Source: Candidatus Formimonas warabiya (lineage in GTDB: Bacteria > Bacillota > Dehalobacteriia > Dehalobacteriales > Dehalobacteriaceae). From it: DNA of 64,000 nt. Of the stretch, positions 44,265 to 53,423 are shown piece by piece. The translations under genes and the position numbers were made by a program. The notes under the pieces are model-generated. The model searched no databases. It was not told where the DNA came from and was given only the letters and a program-made list of their open reading frames with translations. Numbering within the stretch: position 1 is the stretch's first letter; every line of letters starts with the position of its first letter. Where the stretch lies: contig NZ_CP017634.1 of NCBI RefSeq assembly GCF_002777255.1, forward strand, positions 2,058,903-2,122,902, written 5' to 3'.

Positions 44265-45038
44265 TTAAATATGTTTTTTCAAGTGCATTAAGGCACCCTT
44301 TTCCAGCCGGGAAACCTGAGCCTGAGAAATACCAATTTCTTCGGCCACTTCCATCTGCGTTTTCCCGTCAAAAAACCGCAAAGTAATAATTCTTTTTTCC
44401 CGCTCGCTCAGTTTCCGCAACGCCTCTCGTACGGCAATCCCCTCGAGCCACTGAAGATCGTGGTTTTTTTCATCCCCAATTTGATCCATTACGAAGATGG
44501 GATCCCCTCCGTCATGATAAATGGGTTCAAATAAGGAGATTGGTTCTTGAATGGCATCCAGCGCAAAGACGATTTCTTCCCGGGGAATCTTTAATTCTTT
44601 GGCAATCTCCGTCACCGAAGGTTCCCGGGAATGTTTGTTGACCAGTTGATCCCTCACCTGCAATGCTTTATAAGCAATATCCCTTAAAGAGCGGCTGACC
44701 CGGATCGGATTGTTGTCCCGCAAATAGCGCCGGATTTCTCCTATGATCATGGGTACGGCATAAGTGGAAAATTTTACATTCTGGGACAGGTCAAAATTAT
44801 CCGTTGCCTTCATCAGGCCGATGCACCCTACTTGAAATAAATCATCCACATTTTCTCCCCGGTTGGTAAACCTTTGAATCACGCTGAGCACTAACCGCAA
44901 GTTTCCGTTGACCAGTTTCTCTCGAGCGCTTTTATCCCCATTCCGCATAGCCACAAATAGTTGTCGCATCGTTTCATTTGACAATACGGGCAATTTGGAA
45001 GTGTTGACACCACAAATTTCGACTTTGTTTATCAGCAC
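44265..45038 (-). CDS. sigG: RNA polymerase sporulation sigma factor G
   Basis: 257 residues from a GTG at 45038, chosen because the N-terminus then reads MLINKVEICGV, matching B. subtilis SigG (MSRNKVEICGV) in length, and GGGGGG is nine bases upstream. Regions 2, 3 and 4 are intact: DDLFQVGCIGLMKATDNFDL, PMIIGEIRRYLRDNNPIRVS and the HTH MEVAEEIGISQAQVSRLEK. Directs late forespore transcription. The usual upstream sigE/spoIIGA pair is absent. Confidence 0.97.
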   Translation of the reverse strand: MLINKVEICGVNTSKLPVLSNETMRQLFVAMRNGDKSAREKLVNGNLRLVLSVIQRFTNRGENVDDLFQVGCIGLMKATDNFDLSQNVKFSTYAVPMIIGEIRRYLRDNNPIRVSRSLRDIAYKALQVRDQLVNKHSREPSVTEIAKELKIPREEIVFALDAIQEPISLFEPIYHDGGDPIFVMDQIGDEKNHDLQWLEGIAVREALRKLSEREKRIITLRFFDGKTQMEVAEEIGISQAQVSRLEKGALMHLKKHI

Positions 45039-45234
45039 AATCACTTACCCCCCATAAGGGATTTTTTCAATTTATCATAATTATTGCCAAGGCTAGAAAC
45101 AAATATACCTAGCAAAATCTGCATTAAGTGAATGGAATAATGGGGGATTGCCGGTTTTTCCCTTCTTTTGTTTTTGGTTGGCGGAAAACGATAGGCACAC
45201 TTACTTGATTAAAATAGAAAAATTGCAAAAAAAT

Positions 45235-45274
45235 AGAGACGGTTGGAATTGATCCATTCCAAAAACCGTCTCTT
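45235..45274 (-). terminator. Terminator of the radical SAM / kinase operon
   Basis: AGAGACGGTT / ACCGTCTCT outer stem with inner GGAAT / ATTCC, followed on minus by ATTTTTTTG. It ends the operon at 45335-56892 before sigG. Confidence 0.85.
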
Positions 45275-45281
45275 TACCTGT

Positions 45282-45317
45282 GAGAAAACCCCTAGCTTCA
45301 ACCCTCAAGGTTTTCTC
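45282..45317 (+). terminator. Plus-oriented terminator-like hairpin
   Basis: GAGAAAACC / GGTTTTCTC arms followed on plus by TATTTTTTTCG. It faces the other way from the genes and may block antisense transcription; it sits back to back with the minus terminator at 45235. Confidence 0.6.
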
Positions 45318-45334
45318 TATTTTTTTCGATTCAG

Positions 45335-45587
45335 CTAAATTAAGTTCGCTTGCTGCGGCATCCTCCTCACCATGGCAGCTTTCAGCCCTGGTATTTCATC
45401 CCTGCTCAACCGTATCACACAAAAGTCCGGAGGGGATTTCCCGGCCTGCTCAATAAACCGGCCGTAATCCTCTTTTGAGATGTCTTTCCCTTCACAACAA
45501 AGCAAAAGTGCAAAAAGCCCCCTGGTTTTTTCTGCCCGCCACTCGAAGGGCAGGCCTCTCATCATCCACAAGTACTGCCTTGATCAT
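45335..45587 (-). pseudogene. Remnant of a response-regulator gene (internal deletion and frameshift)
   Basis: From the ATG at 45587, four bases after the kinase stop, the frame gives Met-Ile-Lys-Ala-Val-Leu-Val-Asp-Asp-Glu-Arg-Pro-Ala-Leu, a textbook receiver-domain N-terminus. The similarity then breaks off and the frame stops after 31 codons. In the next frame the sequence continues as LPFEWRAEKTRGLFALLLCCEGK, resembling the start of the output domain of SARP-type response regulators, and runs to 45335. Most of the expected gene is missing, so the kinase has lost its co-encoded regulator here. A short real protein from the second frame cannot be excluded. Confidence 0.7.
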
Positions 45588-45591
45588 CTTC

Positions 45592-48500
45592 TTATTCACT
45601 CTCCCTGCTGTTTACCGGAATACACCATGTAACCTCCGTTCCCTTACCCGGACTGCTATTGATCTGAAGTCCTTTTCCATAAAGCTTTCTCAGCCTGCTA
45701 TCTATATTTAACAGACCGGCACCGCTTCCAAACCCATTTTGAAAAATATTGCCTACCTTTTCCTCTTCCATACCGACACCATTATCCTTAACCTTAAAAT
45801 GCAAAGCCGTCTTATCCCTCTTAATCCCTATCTCAATACGCCCGCCTTCGTCTTTCGGCAGGATCCCGTGTATGACCGCATTTTCCACAATGGGTTGAAG
45901 GATGAGGATGGGAACCCTGTCCTCCAGATCATTGGGCAGGTCATAAGCTACCTCTATCCTTTCTTCAAAACGTGCCTGCTCAATCTCCAGATAGGCTCTG
46001 ACAAGCTCCAGTTCATTTTTTAACGGTGCCAGCTGGCTTAAATCCTTGAAATCAAAGCTCCTCCTCAGGTAATTGCCAAACTCCGTGATCAGATTTCTTG
46101 CTTTATCCATGTCATATAATGAAATTGAGACAAAGGTATTTAAAGCGTTGTATAAAAAATGGGGTTTGATCTGGGCCTGTAAAAAGGCCAGTTCCGAAGC
46201 CCTGGCCTGATCCACCGATTGCTTGAGCCGGATCAGGGTCTTCACCCGGGCCAAAAGCTCATCCGTATCAAAAGGTTTGGCCAGGTAATCATTGGCTCCT
46301 GCTTCCATGCCCATCACAATGTCCTGTGTTGTTGTCCTGGCTGTCAGCATCAATATGGGCAGCTCGGAAACCGTGAAGTTTTTTCTGATTTCCCGGCAGA
46401 TCTCATAACCCGACAGTCCCGGCAGCATCACGTCCAGAATGACCAGGGACACCTCGCCTGCCCCTCTAAATTCTTCCAAGAATTGTTCATTTGAAGTTAC
46501 TGCCGTGATGGAATAGTTCTTCATTCTAAGAATGCCGGCAAGGGACATGAGGTTTGTCTGATTGTCATCTACCAGCATGATATGGGGTCCGTCAGACTGA
46601 AATCGGCAGGGAAACTCCTCCAGATGCTTTTCGCCGTATCCTGCAGCAGCTATTTCAGCTTCTGCCCTTTCATAGGACCAAGATTTTTCCTGGGCAGCTT
46701 CGGGGGCAACCGGCATAGAAAAATAGAATTTTGAGCCTTCTCCCATCTTTGATTCCACACGTACTTTTCCGCTATGGGCTTCCACCAGGTATTTGGTGAT
46801 GGAAAGCCCCAGCCCTGTGCCTCCGCTGCTCCGGGTCAGGGAAGCTTCAAGCTGTTGAAACGATTCAAATATGATGTCAAGCTTGTCTTCCGGGATGCCT
46901 GTTCCCGTATCCGCAACGCAAACCTCAACCCTATCCCCTGCTTTGGCTGCCGATACCCTGATGTATCCGGCTTCGGTAAATTTTAGCGCATTGCCGATAA
47001 GATTGTACAGGATCTGAAGCAGCCTGTTTTCATCCGCATAGATATGGGGAAGATCCTTAGGGATGTCGAGCAACATTTGCACGCTTTCCGTCCCGTTTAA
47101 CCTTCCAAGTACATTGATTACGCTTTCCGCAACCCGTTTTAAATTTACTGTCTGAAAATTCATTTGGAGATCGAGATTTTTAAGCTTTGCATAATCCAGA
47201 ATATCATCGATCAGATTTGACAGTCGTTTCCCACTGCTTGTAATGAGAGCGAGAGCGGCTTTCTGATTTTGATTCACCGCCCCTTCCGTTCCCCTGGATA
47301 CCACCTCTGCAATGTTTATCATGGCGTTGAGGGGGGTCCTCAGTTCATGGGATGTATTGGCAAGGAACTCGTCCTTCAGCTTGTCAAGCTTCATCAGCTT
47401 TTCCGACAGCATCTGCGCGTCCTTGAAGGCCTCTGAAAAGCGTCTTGCCAGAATAAAGGCATTCAGGAAAAGAAAGATCAGGAAACCAAAGGAGGAAAGC
47501 TCGCCGAAATAGGAGGATATGATGTTGTCGTGATAAAGCACGTCATGGATTCCCCCCAGGGTAACAATCAATGCTCCCGCCAATATCAGCGCAGAGTCTC
47601 TCTTGTTTTTCGCATAGGCCATGGCGACACAGACCACGGCATAGGCTGCCATGGCAAGCCCGATAAATTGTAAGGGATATAATAGGATGGTATAGATATG
47701 TATGGGAAAAACTAAAACAATCAGCAAAATGAAGGCAGCGTAGATAGCAAACAGTTTTTTTAGTTTCGGTGCAGTTTGCTCCGGAAAAAGCTCTCCCATC
47801 AGAAAGACCAGGGCAATGGGAGCCCAAGTCGTTACGACATAGTCTATGGCAACAATCACATGATAACCTGCCCAGGGCAATATTCTATTGATCACATAGT
47901 CCCCGTAAATAATGGTCATACTGATGGCAATCAGACAGAGCAGGGTAAAGTAGAGACTGCTCATGCCCTCCTTCCGCATGAAAAAAATGCAGAGATAGAA
48001 AATCGCCATAATTAGGAAAGCACCCACTAAAAACATATCCTTATAGCCGATGGTTTTGTCATACTTTCCCACATTTTCCGCAGAGCCCAGAAAAATAGGA
48101 TTCCAGACACCGCCCCGGGCATAGGAAAAGTTTGCCACCTGAAGGATGATCTCAAAGTTCTGGGATGGGGGGATGAATTCAGCCAGCATCGGTCGGTATT
48201 CGGGCAGATATCCCTGCTTGTCCGCAGCTACCCTACCATTGGAAGCAATCAGCCTGTCGTTTATGTAGAGGTTGTAAGCGGCGGAAACAGTAGGCATTCT
48301 GATTGCTAGTGCTTGTCCTTCCTGGGCATTCTGGATCTTTAGCCTGTAGGTGGCATATCCAAAACCGGGGCAGCTTTTGCCGTTAATCTGGTAACCATTC
48401 CATACCTCGGGTACTTCAGCCAGCAAGTCAGGTTTGAGGTTACTGTGATGCAGGTTATGGTAGCTGAGGAGCTTTTGCCAATAAAACTCCCATTCACCGC

Positions 48501-48687
48501 TAAGGTTGATAAGTCCATTTTGCGTCGGTTTCCAGGCGGACAGGTCAAGGATGCCCTGATGGGGCGACGGCCTCTCAATGGGTTGATCCGTTGGTTTCAG
48601 CCATCCGGCCAAAAGGTAAAAAGCGGCTGCCAGCATCATGGCCGAAAGCAATATTTTTAATAAACTTTTCTTTTTTATCCACTGCAT
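45592..48687 (-). CDS. Large hybrid sensor histidine kinase (7TMR-DISM, two kinase modules)
   Basis: 1031 residues from ATG at 48687 with AGAGG upstream. Order: membrane anchor, extracellular beta domain of the 7TMR-DISM type (about 45-210), seven membrane helices (about 220-410), HisKA with phospho-His in FLANTSHELRTPLN, HATPase with N-box RLLQILYNLIGNALKF and G-boxes DTGTGIP and GGTGLGLSI, a receiver domain (VILDVMLPG, later TART and AKPF), then a second LytS-type kinase with LQAQIKPHFLYNALNT and a final ATPase. It is the last intact gene of the radical SAM operon; its response-regulator gene is broken. Confidence 0.92.
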   Translation of the reverse strand: MQWIKKKSLLKILLSAMMLAAAFYLLAGWLKPTDQPIERPSPHQGILDLSAWKPTQNGLINLSGEWEFYWQKLLSYHNLHHSNLKPDLLAEVPEVWNGYQINGKSCPGFGYATYRLKIQNAQEGQALAIRMPTVSAAYNLYINDRLIASNGRVAADKQGYLPEYRPMLAEFIPPSQNFEIILQVANFSYARGGVWNPIFLGSAENVGKYDKTIGYKDMFLVGAFLIMAIFYLCIFFMRKEGMSSLYFTLLCLIAISMTIIYGDYVINRILPWAGYHVIVAIDYVVTTWAPIALVFLMGELFPEQTAPKLKKLFAIYAAFILLIVLVFPIHIYTILLYPLQFIGLAMAAYAVVCVAMAYAKNKRDSALILAGALIVTLGGIHDVLYHDNIISSYFGELSSFGFLIFLFLNAFILARRFSEAFKDAQMLSEKLMKLDKLKDEFLANTSHELRTPLNAMINIAEVVSRGTEGAVNQNQKAALALITSSGKRLSNLIDDILDYAKLKNLDLQMNFQTVNLKRVAESVINVLGRLNGTESVQMLLDIPKDLPHIYADENRLLQILYNLIGNALKFTEAGYIRVSAAKAGDRVEVCVADTGTGIPEDKLDIIFESFQQLEASLTRSSGGTGLGLSITKYLVEAHSGKVRVESKMGEGSKFYFSMPVAPEAAQEKSWSYERAEAEIAAAGYGEKHLEEFPCRFQSDGPHIMLVDDNQTNLMSLAGILRMKNYSITAVTSNEQFLEEFRGAGEVSLVILDVMLPGLSGYEICREIRKNFTVSELPILMLTARTTTQDIVMGMEAGANDYLAKPFDTDELLARVKTLIRLKQSVDQARASELAFLQAQIKPHFLYNALNTFVSISLYDMDKARNLITEFGNYLRRSFDFKDLSQLAPLKNELELVRAYLEIEQARFEERIEVAYDLPNDLEDRVPILILQPIVENAVIHGILPKDEGGRIEIGIKRDKTALHFKVKDNGVGMEEEKVGNIFQNGFGSGAGLLNIDSRLRKLYGKGLQINSSPGKGTEVTWCIPVNSRESE

Positions 48688-48710
48688 AGGTCTAACCTCT
48701 TGAATCAAAC

Positions 48711-50033
48711 TCAAATGATATTGGGCGGGATGCCTTTTTTGATATCCTTCCGGTAAACCAGATTCACCAAAAAATAAAACAGGTGATCCAACGGCCTATT
48801 CAGGATATTCCGGTTCAGCAGGGTTCTTTTGATGATCGACTTGAAGCTAAAAACCTTGTTATATAAGTCCCAGTATGCATCCGTTAATTCCCGGGCAGAC
48901 ATTTTTGCCGGCACATGGACCGCCTCCGTGCCGTTGTATGAATAAATATTTCGATTGATAATTCTTCCTTCCTGCTCCATTTGAGAAAAGAAATCGGTGC
49001 CGGGGATGGGGGTGAGAATGTAAAACCTGGGCACCATGATTTTGTTTTCTTCAATAAACCCGGCCGTTTTGCCGATGCTCTCCAATGTGTCCCCATCGGC
49101 CCCTACCACCATCTCCGTGCTTACTTCAATTCCGGCCCGGCGGATTTTTCGGATCAGTCCGGCATACGAGGCGGGATCGGCCCAGGCTTTGTTCAGCTGA
49201 TTCAGGCTTTCCCGGGTAATGCTTTCCAAACCGAAGCTGAGTGCCTGGCACCCGCTTTCCGCCAAAGCCTGGAGCAGGAGATCGTTTTTTGCCACCGTCA
49301 GGGCACATTGACTCAGCCAGGACATCTTTAATTTTTTGATTTCCCGGGCCAGCTCCAGCATATATTCTTCATCGGCAGCAATGTTGTCGTCCAGGAGGAG
49401 AAACTTTTTAAAGCCCAGGGAGCGCACGTGCTGAATATCCCGGATCACTTCCTCAATATTTCTCTTGAGATACTTTCCCCGGTAAAGACAAGAGACGGAA
49501 CAGAAGGAACAGGCGTTGGGACAGCCCCGGCCTGCCTGGACGGGAAGAAAATCGCCGATTTTCTTGCCCCGCACCAGATCATACCGGGGCAGAGGCAATC
49601 CGTTCAGGGAAATAAGTTCCTTCTTGTAAAAGGGTTTTAACTGGCCCTGTGTCCAATCCTGCAGCAAGCCGGCCCATACCCCTTCCGCATCGCCGATTAC
49701 TACCGCATCGCCGTATTTTTTCGCTTCCTCCGGCATCAGGCTGACCATATAGCCGCCCAGCGCCACGGTCTTGCCCCGCTTCTTAAACTCCTGAGCCAGG
49801 TCAAGGGTTCTCAGCACACCATGTCCCATACTGCTGATGCCGATCAGTCCGGCATCCGTATCCCAGGGAATATCCTCGATGGTTTCCATGATGATTTCTA
49901 CTTCCCAATCTGCCGAGGTCAAAGCAGCCAATTGGGGCAAAGCAAGCCCTACAAAATAGAGCTTTTTTCTTTTGATAGGCCGGTGGTTTCTGTCATAAGG
50001 CGTGGGCTGGATCAGCAAAACTTTCTTTTTCAT
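48711..50033 (-). CDS. Cobalamin-binding radical SAM protein (fourth of cluster)
   Basis: 440 residues. N-terminal B12-binding Rossmann domain (about 1-135), then a radical SAM domain with cluster motif CPNACSFC (about 175-182) and downstream SAM elements; a C-terminal region of about 100 residues. More distant from the other three radical SAM proteins of this operon. Cobalamin radical SAM enzymes typically methylate unactivated carbons or perform ring rearrangements. Four bases follow the previous gene, 23 bases precede the kinase. Confidence 0.88.
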   Translation of the reverse strand: MKKKVLLIQPTPYDRNHRPIKRKKLYFVGLALPQLAALTSADWEVEIIMETIEDIPWDTDAGLIGISSMGHGVLRTLDLAQEFKKRGKTVALGGYMVSLMPEEAKKYGDAVVIGDAEGVWAGLLQDWTQGQLKPFYKKELISLNGLPLPRYDLVRGKKIGDFLPVQAGRGCPNACSFCSVSCLYRGKYLKRNIEEVIRDIQHVRSLGFKKFLLLDDNIAADEEYMLELAREIKKLKMSWLSQCALTVAKNDLLLQALAESGCQALSFGLESITRESLNQLNKAWADPASYAGLIRKIRRAGIEVSTEMVVGADGDTLESIGKTAGFIEENKIMVPRFYILTPIPGTDFFSQMEQEGRIINRNIYSYNGTEAVHVPAKMSARELTDAYWDLYNKVFSFKSIIKRTLLNRNILNRPLDHLFYFLVNLVYRKDIKKGIPPNII

Positions 50034-50037
50034 CCTG

Positions 50038-51402
50038 TTATCCCTTCAGCATCAGTCGAAGATAAATTACGAGAAACTTTCCGGATCCCTTGGCCACCCG
50101 GAAGAGAGTGCGCCAGCCGAACTTACGCACCAAATAAGAGGCATGATTCAGCATCAGGTTAACATAAAGATTCGTTATTAAGACCTCAAAATAGTACCGG
50201 CGCAGGCTGATTTTCTTGGGTAAAATGGATACGATGGAATAACTCCACCGGTGATACTCTTCTTTCGGGTAAATCACCCGGTCCCGGTACTTGTGATACA
50301 GGGAACTGCCCGGAAAGGGGGTCATGGGCGTTAAGGAAGAGATTTCCGGTCTCAAGCTTTTCAGGTATTTTCTCAATTCCTTAAAGTCATCCCCGCCCCA
50401 GTCCGGGTGGAGAATAAAGGAAGCCCAGCAGTCAATGCCGTATTCTTTGAGAATTCCCGCCGCCGTGAGATTGGTTTCCCGGGTGGCTTTTTTATGATAA
50501 CCGGCCAGTTCCTCATTGCTGAAGGACTCGTATCCCACCAGCACTGCCCTTAACCCGTTGTCTCTCAGTCTTTTCATGGTGGGGCCGTTGGCGAGGATAC
50601 TGCGGACGCTGCCGTAGCAGATGAAATTCTTTTTGATTCCCCGGGCCTCCAAGAGGTCGCAGAATTTTTCCAGCCGGTCCCGGTTGTACAGGAAATCATT
50701 ATCAAAAATCATGATGCTGGATTCCTTGATCTCCTCAATTTGCGCCATGATTGCTTCCAAAGGCTCGTCCTTTTCCCGGTTCCCTTCAATAACCCAGCGC
50801 ATGCAGAAATGGCACATGGAGCTGCATCCCCGGGAGGTCTGCATAAGGGCCGCCGGTTTGAAGCCAAAGTAACTGTAATGGCTACGGTATTTTTCCGTGG
50901 CAGTCCGGTCGGGCCGGATATAGGCATTGATGCCGGGAACCCCGGTGCCCTGAAAATGGTGCGTCCTGCTCCGGATGCCGTCCAGCAAAGGAACCTTTTC
51001 TCCTCTTTCCAGGCAGGCAAAAAGATGTCCCAGATTTTCTGCCGTGGTATATTCCACCACATGATCCATGTCCGGGCAAAAGAAGCTTTCCGGGGCTACC
51101 AGGGCCTGGGTGCCCCCCACCAAAGTGATCACCCTTTCCTGAAAGCCCTTCGCCCGGGCGGCTAATTCCAGCACGCCGGGAACGTCAATGCACAAAGAGG
51201 TGAACCCGACGGCATCCGGTTTCCACCGGCCGCATTCCGTGAGAAAATCTTCTGCCCCCGCCATTAAATCCAGTATCCTCACCTCATGATCGTCTTTTAG
51301 CAGCGTAAAGACGCATTCCAGTCCGATCGGTTCGGAAAACATGAATTCACCGAGGGTGATCGCCTGCTTTCTTCTCCCCGGTCTCACCAATAAGATGCGC
51401 AT
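50038..51402 (-). CDS. Cobalamin-binding radical SAM protein (third of cluster)
   Basis: 454 residues, start MRILLVRPG typical of a B12-binding N-terminus behind GAGGGAGGG. Radical SAM motif CSSMCHFC (about 203-210). Shares with its two paralogues the middle block LRAVLVGYESFSNEEL, the region YGIDC-F-L, and the MTPFPGSSLY motif. Substrate unknown. It may act on a lipid, polyketide or tetrapyrrole-like product; nothing in the sequence decides. Confidence 0.88.
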   Translation of the reverse strand: MRILLVRPGRRKQAITLGEFMFSEPIGLECVFTLLKDDHEVRILDLMAGAEDFLTECGRWKPDAVGFTSLCIDVPGVLELAARAKGFQERVITLVGGTQALVAPESFFCPDMDHVVEYTTAENLGHLFACLERGEKVPLLDGIRSRTHHFQGTGVPGINAYIRPDRTATEKYRSHYSYFGFKPAALMQTSRGCSSMCHFCMRWVIEGNREKDEPLEAIMAQIEEIKESSIMIFDNDFLYNRDRLEKFCDLLEARGIKKNFICYGSVRSILANGPTMKRLRDNGLRAVLVGYESFSNEELAGYHKKATRETNLTAAGILKEYGIDCWASFILHPDWGGDDFKELRKYLKSLRPEISSLTPMTPFPGSSLYHKYRDRVIYPKEEYHRWSYSIVSILPKKISLRRYYFEVLITNLYVNLMLNHASYLVRKFGWRTLFRVAKGSGKFLVIYLRLMLKG

Positions 51403-51421
51403 GGTCCCTCCCTCTATGCTT

Positions 51422-52756
51422 CTATCCCCGCATGATTTTTTTCACATACTGCCAGGTAATTCGTAAAACGCCCGGGAAAAGTTTTAGATTGGGGTAAAAC
51501 CCGTATTTCAAATTTTGGCCTACCGCTCCCCCATTGAGGGTGATAAGAAAGTATACCTTCAGGATATTAAAATAATAGCGTCTGGGGGAGATCCTGGACG
51601 GCTTGAGCACCAGATTGGCCAAATCCCACTGCTCACAGCGCGCCCTGGGCACCAGCCATTGATCCCGGTATTGGGCGTATAAGTCGGTGCCGGGCAAAGG
51701 GGTTAGGGGCTGCAGATTGATAAAACGAAGCCTTTGTTTTTTCAGCCACTGGTAAAGCCGGCGAAAGTCCCGGTCATCCCAGTCCAGGCCCAAAATCAGC
51801 GTGGCATAACAGTCAATGCCATATTGAGCCAGCACCTTAATCGCCCTTTCGTGCACCTCCACGCCGCTTTTCTTATCGTACTGCTTCAGTTCCTCAGGGT
51901 TAGGGGATTCCACCCCTACGATCACGGCTCTCAAGCCCAGTTGGGCAAACCGGGCCATCAGCTTTTCGTTACCGGCGATAAAATCGGCCCGGCCGTAAAT
52001 GAGAAACCGTTTTTGGATCTGGTGCTGCTCCAGCAGGTCGCAGAAACGGTTCACCCGGTCCCGGTCCACTAAAAAGTTGTCGTCCACAATATAAATTTCC
52101 GGTTCGGCAATCTCTTTCACTTCTTCGATCACACCGTCCAAATCCCGGGTGAAATAATTTCCCCTGGTAATTTGACGGCAAAAGCAAAAGGTGCAGGAAA
52201 AAGGGCATCCGTAAGAGGTTTTCAGGAGGGCACAGGGCCGGTGATAAATATAATAATAGCGGTGCCGGTATGGAGCGGTGATGCGGCGATCGGGGAAAAA
52301 AGCGGGGATCTCCGCATCTCCCTTGATAATCTTCTCTTCTCCCAGGGCCGGTGTATTTTCTGCTCCCTGATCCATCAAGCGGCGGAAAGCGGCCGCCCCG
52401 CCTCCGGAGAGGATCCAGTCAATGTGGGGGTCCAAAAAATCCTCCGGAACCACATCGGCATGGACTCCCCCGACAATCACGCGGATATGGGGGTCCGTAT
52501 CCTTAATGATCCGGGCATAGTCCTTGACCACACCGATATGGGAAATATAAGCGGTCAGCCCCACTACCTGAGGCCGGTACTTCTGAATAAAAAATTGTAG
52601 CGGTTTTTTTTCCAAAATCATATCCACCAGATCCACCTGGTGGCTGTCCCGGACCGCCGCGGCCAGATATTCCAGTTCCAGAGGCTCGCAGACCATGATG
52701 CTCTGCAAACCGATGGTATCCCGGTGGGGCCTCGGTCTAATGAGAAGAATTTTCAT
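51422..52756 (-). CDS. Cobalamin-binding radical SAM protein (second of cluster)
   Basis: 444 residues beginning MKILLIRP. B12-binding fold in the first 140 residues (VVGLTAYISHIG, VIVGGVHADVVPEDF). Cluster motif CPFSCTFC (about 189-196). The block LRAVIVGVESPNPEELKQYDKK and the LTPLPGTDLYAQY motif place it with the proteins at 50038 and 55534. The ATG lies inside the end of the methyltransferase gene (20-base overlap), so expression is coupled. Confidence 0.88.
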   Translation of the reverse strand: MKILLIRPRPHRDTIGLQSIMVCEPLELEYLAAAVRDSHQVDLVDMILEKKPLQFFIQKYRPQVVGLTAYISHIGVVKDYARIIKDTDPHIRVIVGGVHADVVPEDFLDPHIDWILSGGGAAAFRRLMDQGAENTPALGEEKIIKGDAEIPAFFPDRRITAPYRHRYYYIYHRPCALLKTSYGCPFSCTFCFCRQITRGNYFTRDLDGVIEEVKEIAEPEIYIVDDNFLVDRDRVNRFCDLLEQHQIQKRFLIYGRADFIAGNEKLMARFAQLGLRAVIVGVESPNPEELKQYDKKSGVEVHERAIKVLAQYGIDCYATLILGLDWDDRDFRRLYQWLKKQRLRFINLQPLTPLPGTDLYAQYRDQWLVPRARCEQWDLANLVLKPSRISPRRYYFNILKVYFLITLNGGAVGQNLKYGFYPNLKLFPGVLRITWQYVKKIMRG

Positions 52757-53405
52757 GGTTCCTGCGCCGCCTTCCCATACTGAGAATAATATTGGGCATA
52801 AAAAAACCGGTGGGCACCCTTTTTTGCCCCCAAAGGCAAAGGCCTGCCTGCTCCAGCATTTTTGCCGTCTCCGGGGCAGAGGGGTAAAAGGCCCTGCCCG
52901 TAGTCAGCTTCACCAGGCTTAAGGCAAATTTATCATAGCCGGTGTTTGCGGAAGCCTGTACGAGCAAAAGAGCTCCCTCCGGTTTGACCACCCGGGCCAA
53001 TTCTCTTAAAGCAGCCATTTGATCCTGATAATAGGGAAAAGAGTGGCAGCAGGTGACGATATCGAAGCGGCCGTCAGGGAAAGGCAGGTTGTGCACATCA
53101 CCGGCTAAAAACACGGCCCCGGGAATCTTTTTTCCCTCCGCCTCTTCGATCATTTTCCCGGCAGCATCCAGTCCGGTGATCTGAAGGGCAAACCCAGGAA
53201 AGGCGCAGGCCAGTTCTTCTGCCAGCTGTCCCGTACCGCAGCCGGCATCAAGGATGTGCACCGGTTCACGGCCGGCAGTTCCCAGCAATTTTCCTATTTC
53301 GCCGATCACCAGTTCCCTGGTTGGTCCTAAAGAGGTTCGCTGCACCCAGAGATTTTCGTACCGGACCGCCCAAAAGTCCCAGATATTTTTTGATTTCATG
53401 ATCAT
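52737..53405 (-). CDS. Class I SAM-dependent methyltransferase
   Basis: 222 residues. SAM-binding motif I ILDAGCGTGQLAEELA (about 50-65) followed by a DAAGKMIEEA acidic segment, motif II FDIVTCCHSFPYYQD and LARVVKPEGALLLV. Member of the Methyltransf_11/25 type. Start at 53405 or the in-frame ATG two codons later; the ribosome site is weak. Fits a small-molecule tailoring step beside the radical SAM enzymes. Confidence 0.88.
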   Translation of the reverse strand: MIMKSKNIWDFWAVRYENLWVQRTSLGPTRELVIGEIGKLLGTAGREPVHILDAGCGTGQLAEELACAFPGFALQITGLDAAGKMIEEAEGKKIPGAVFLAGDVHNLPFPDGRFDIVTCCHSFPYYQDQMAALRELARVVKPEGALLLVQASANTGYDKFALSLVKLTTGRAFYPSAPETAKMLEQAGLCLWGQKRVPTGFFMPNIILSMGRRRRNHENSSH

Positions 53406-53423
53406 CCCGCCCTATCCATACAC

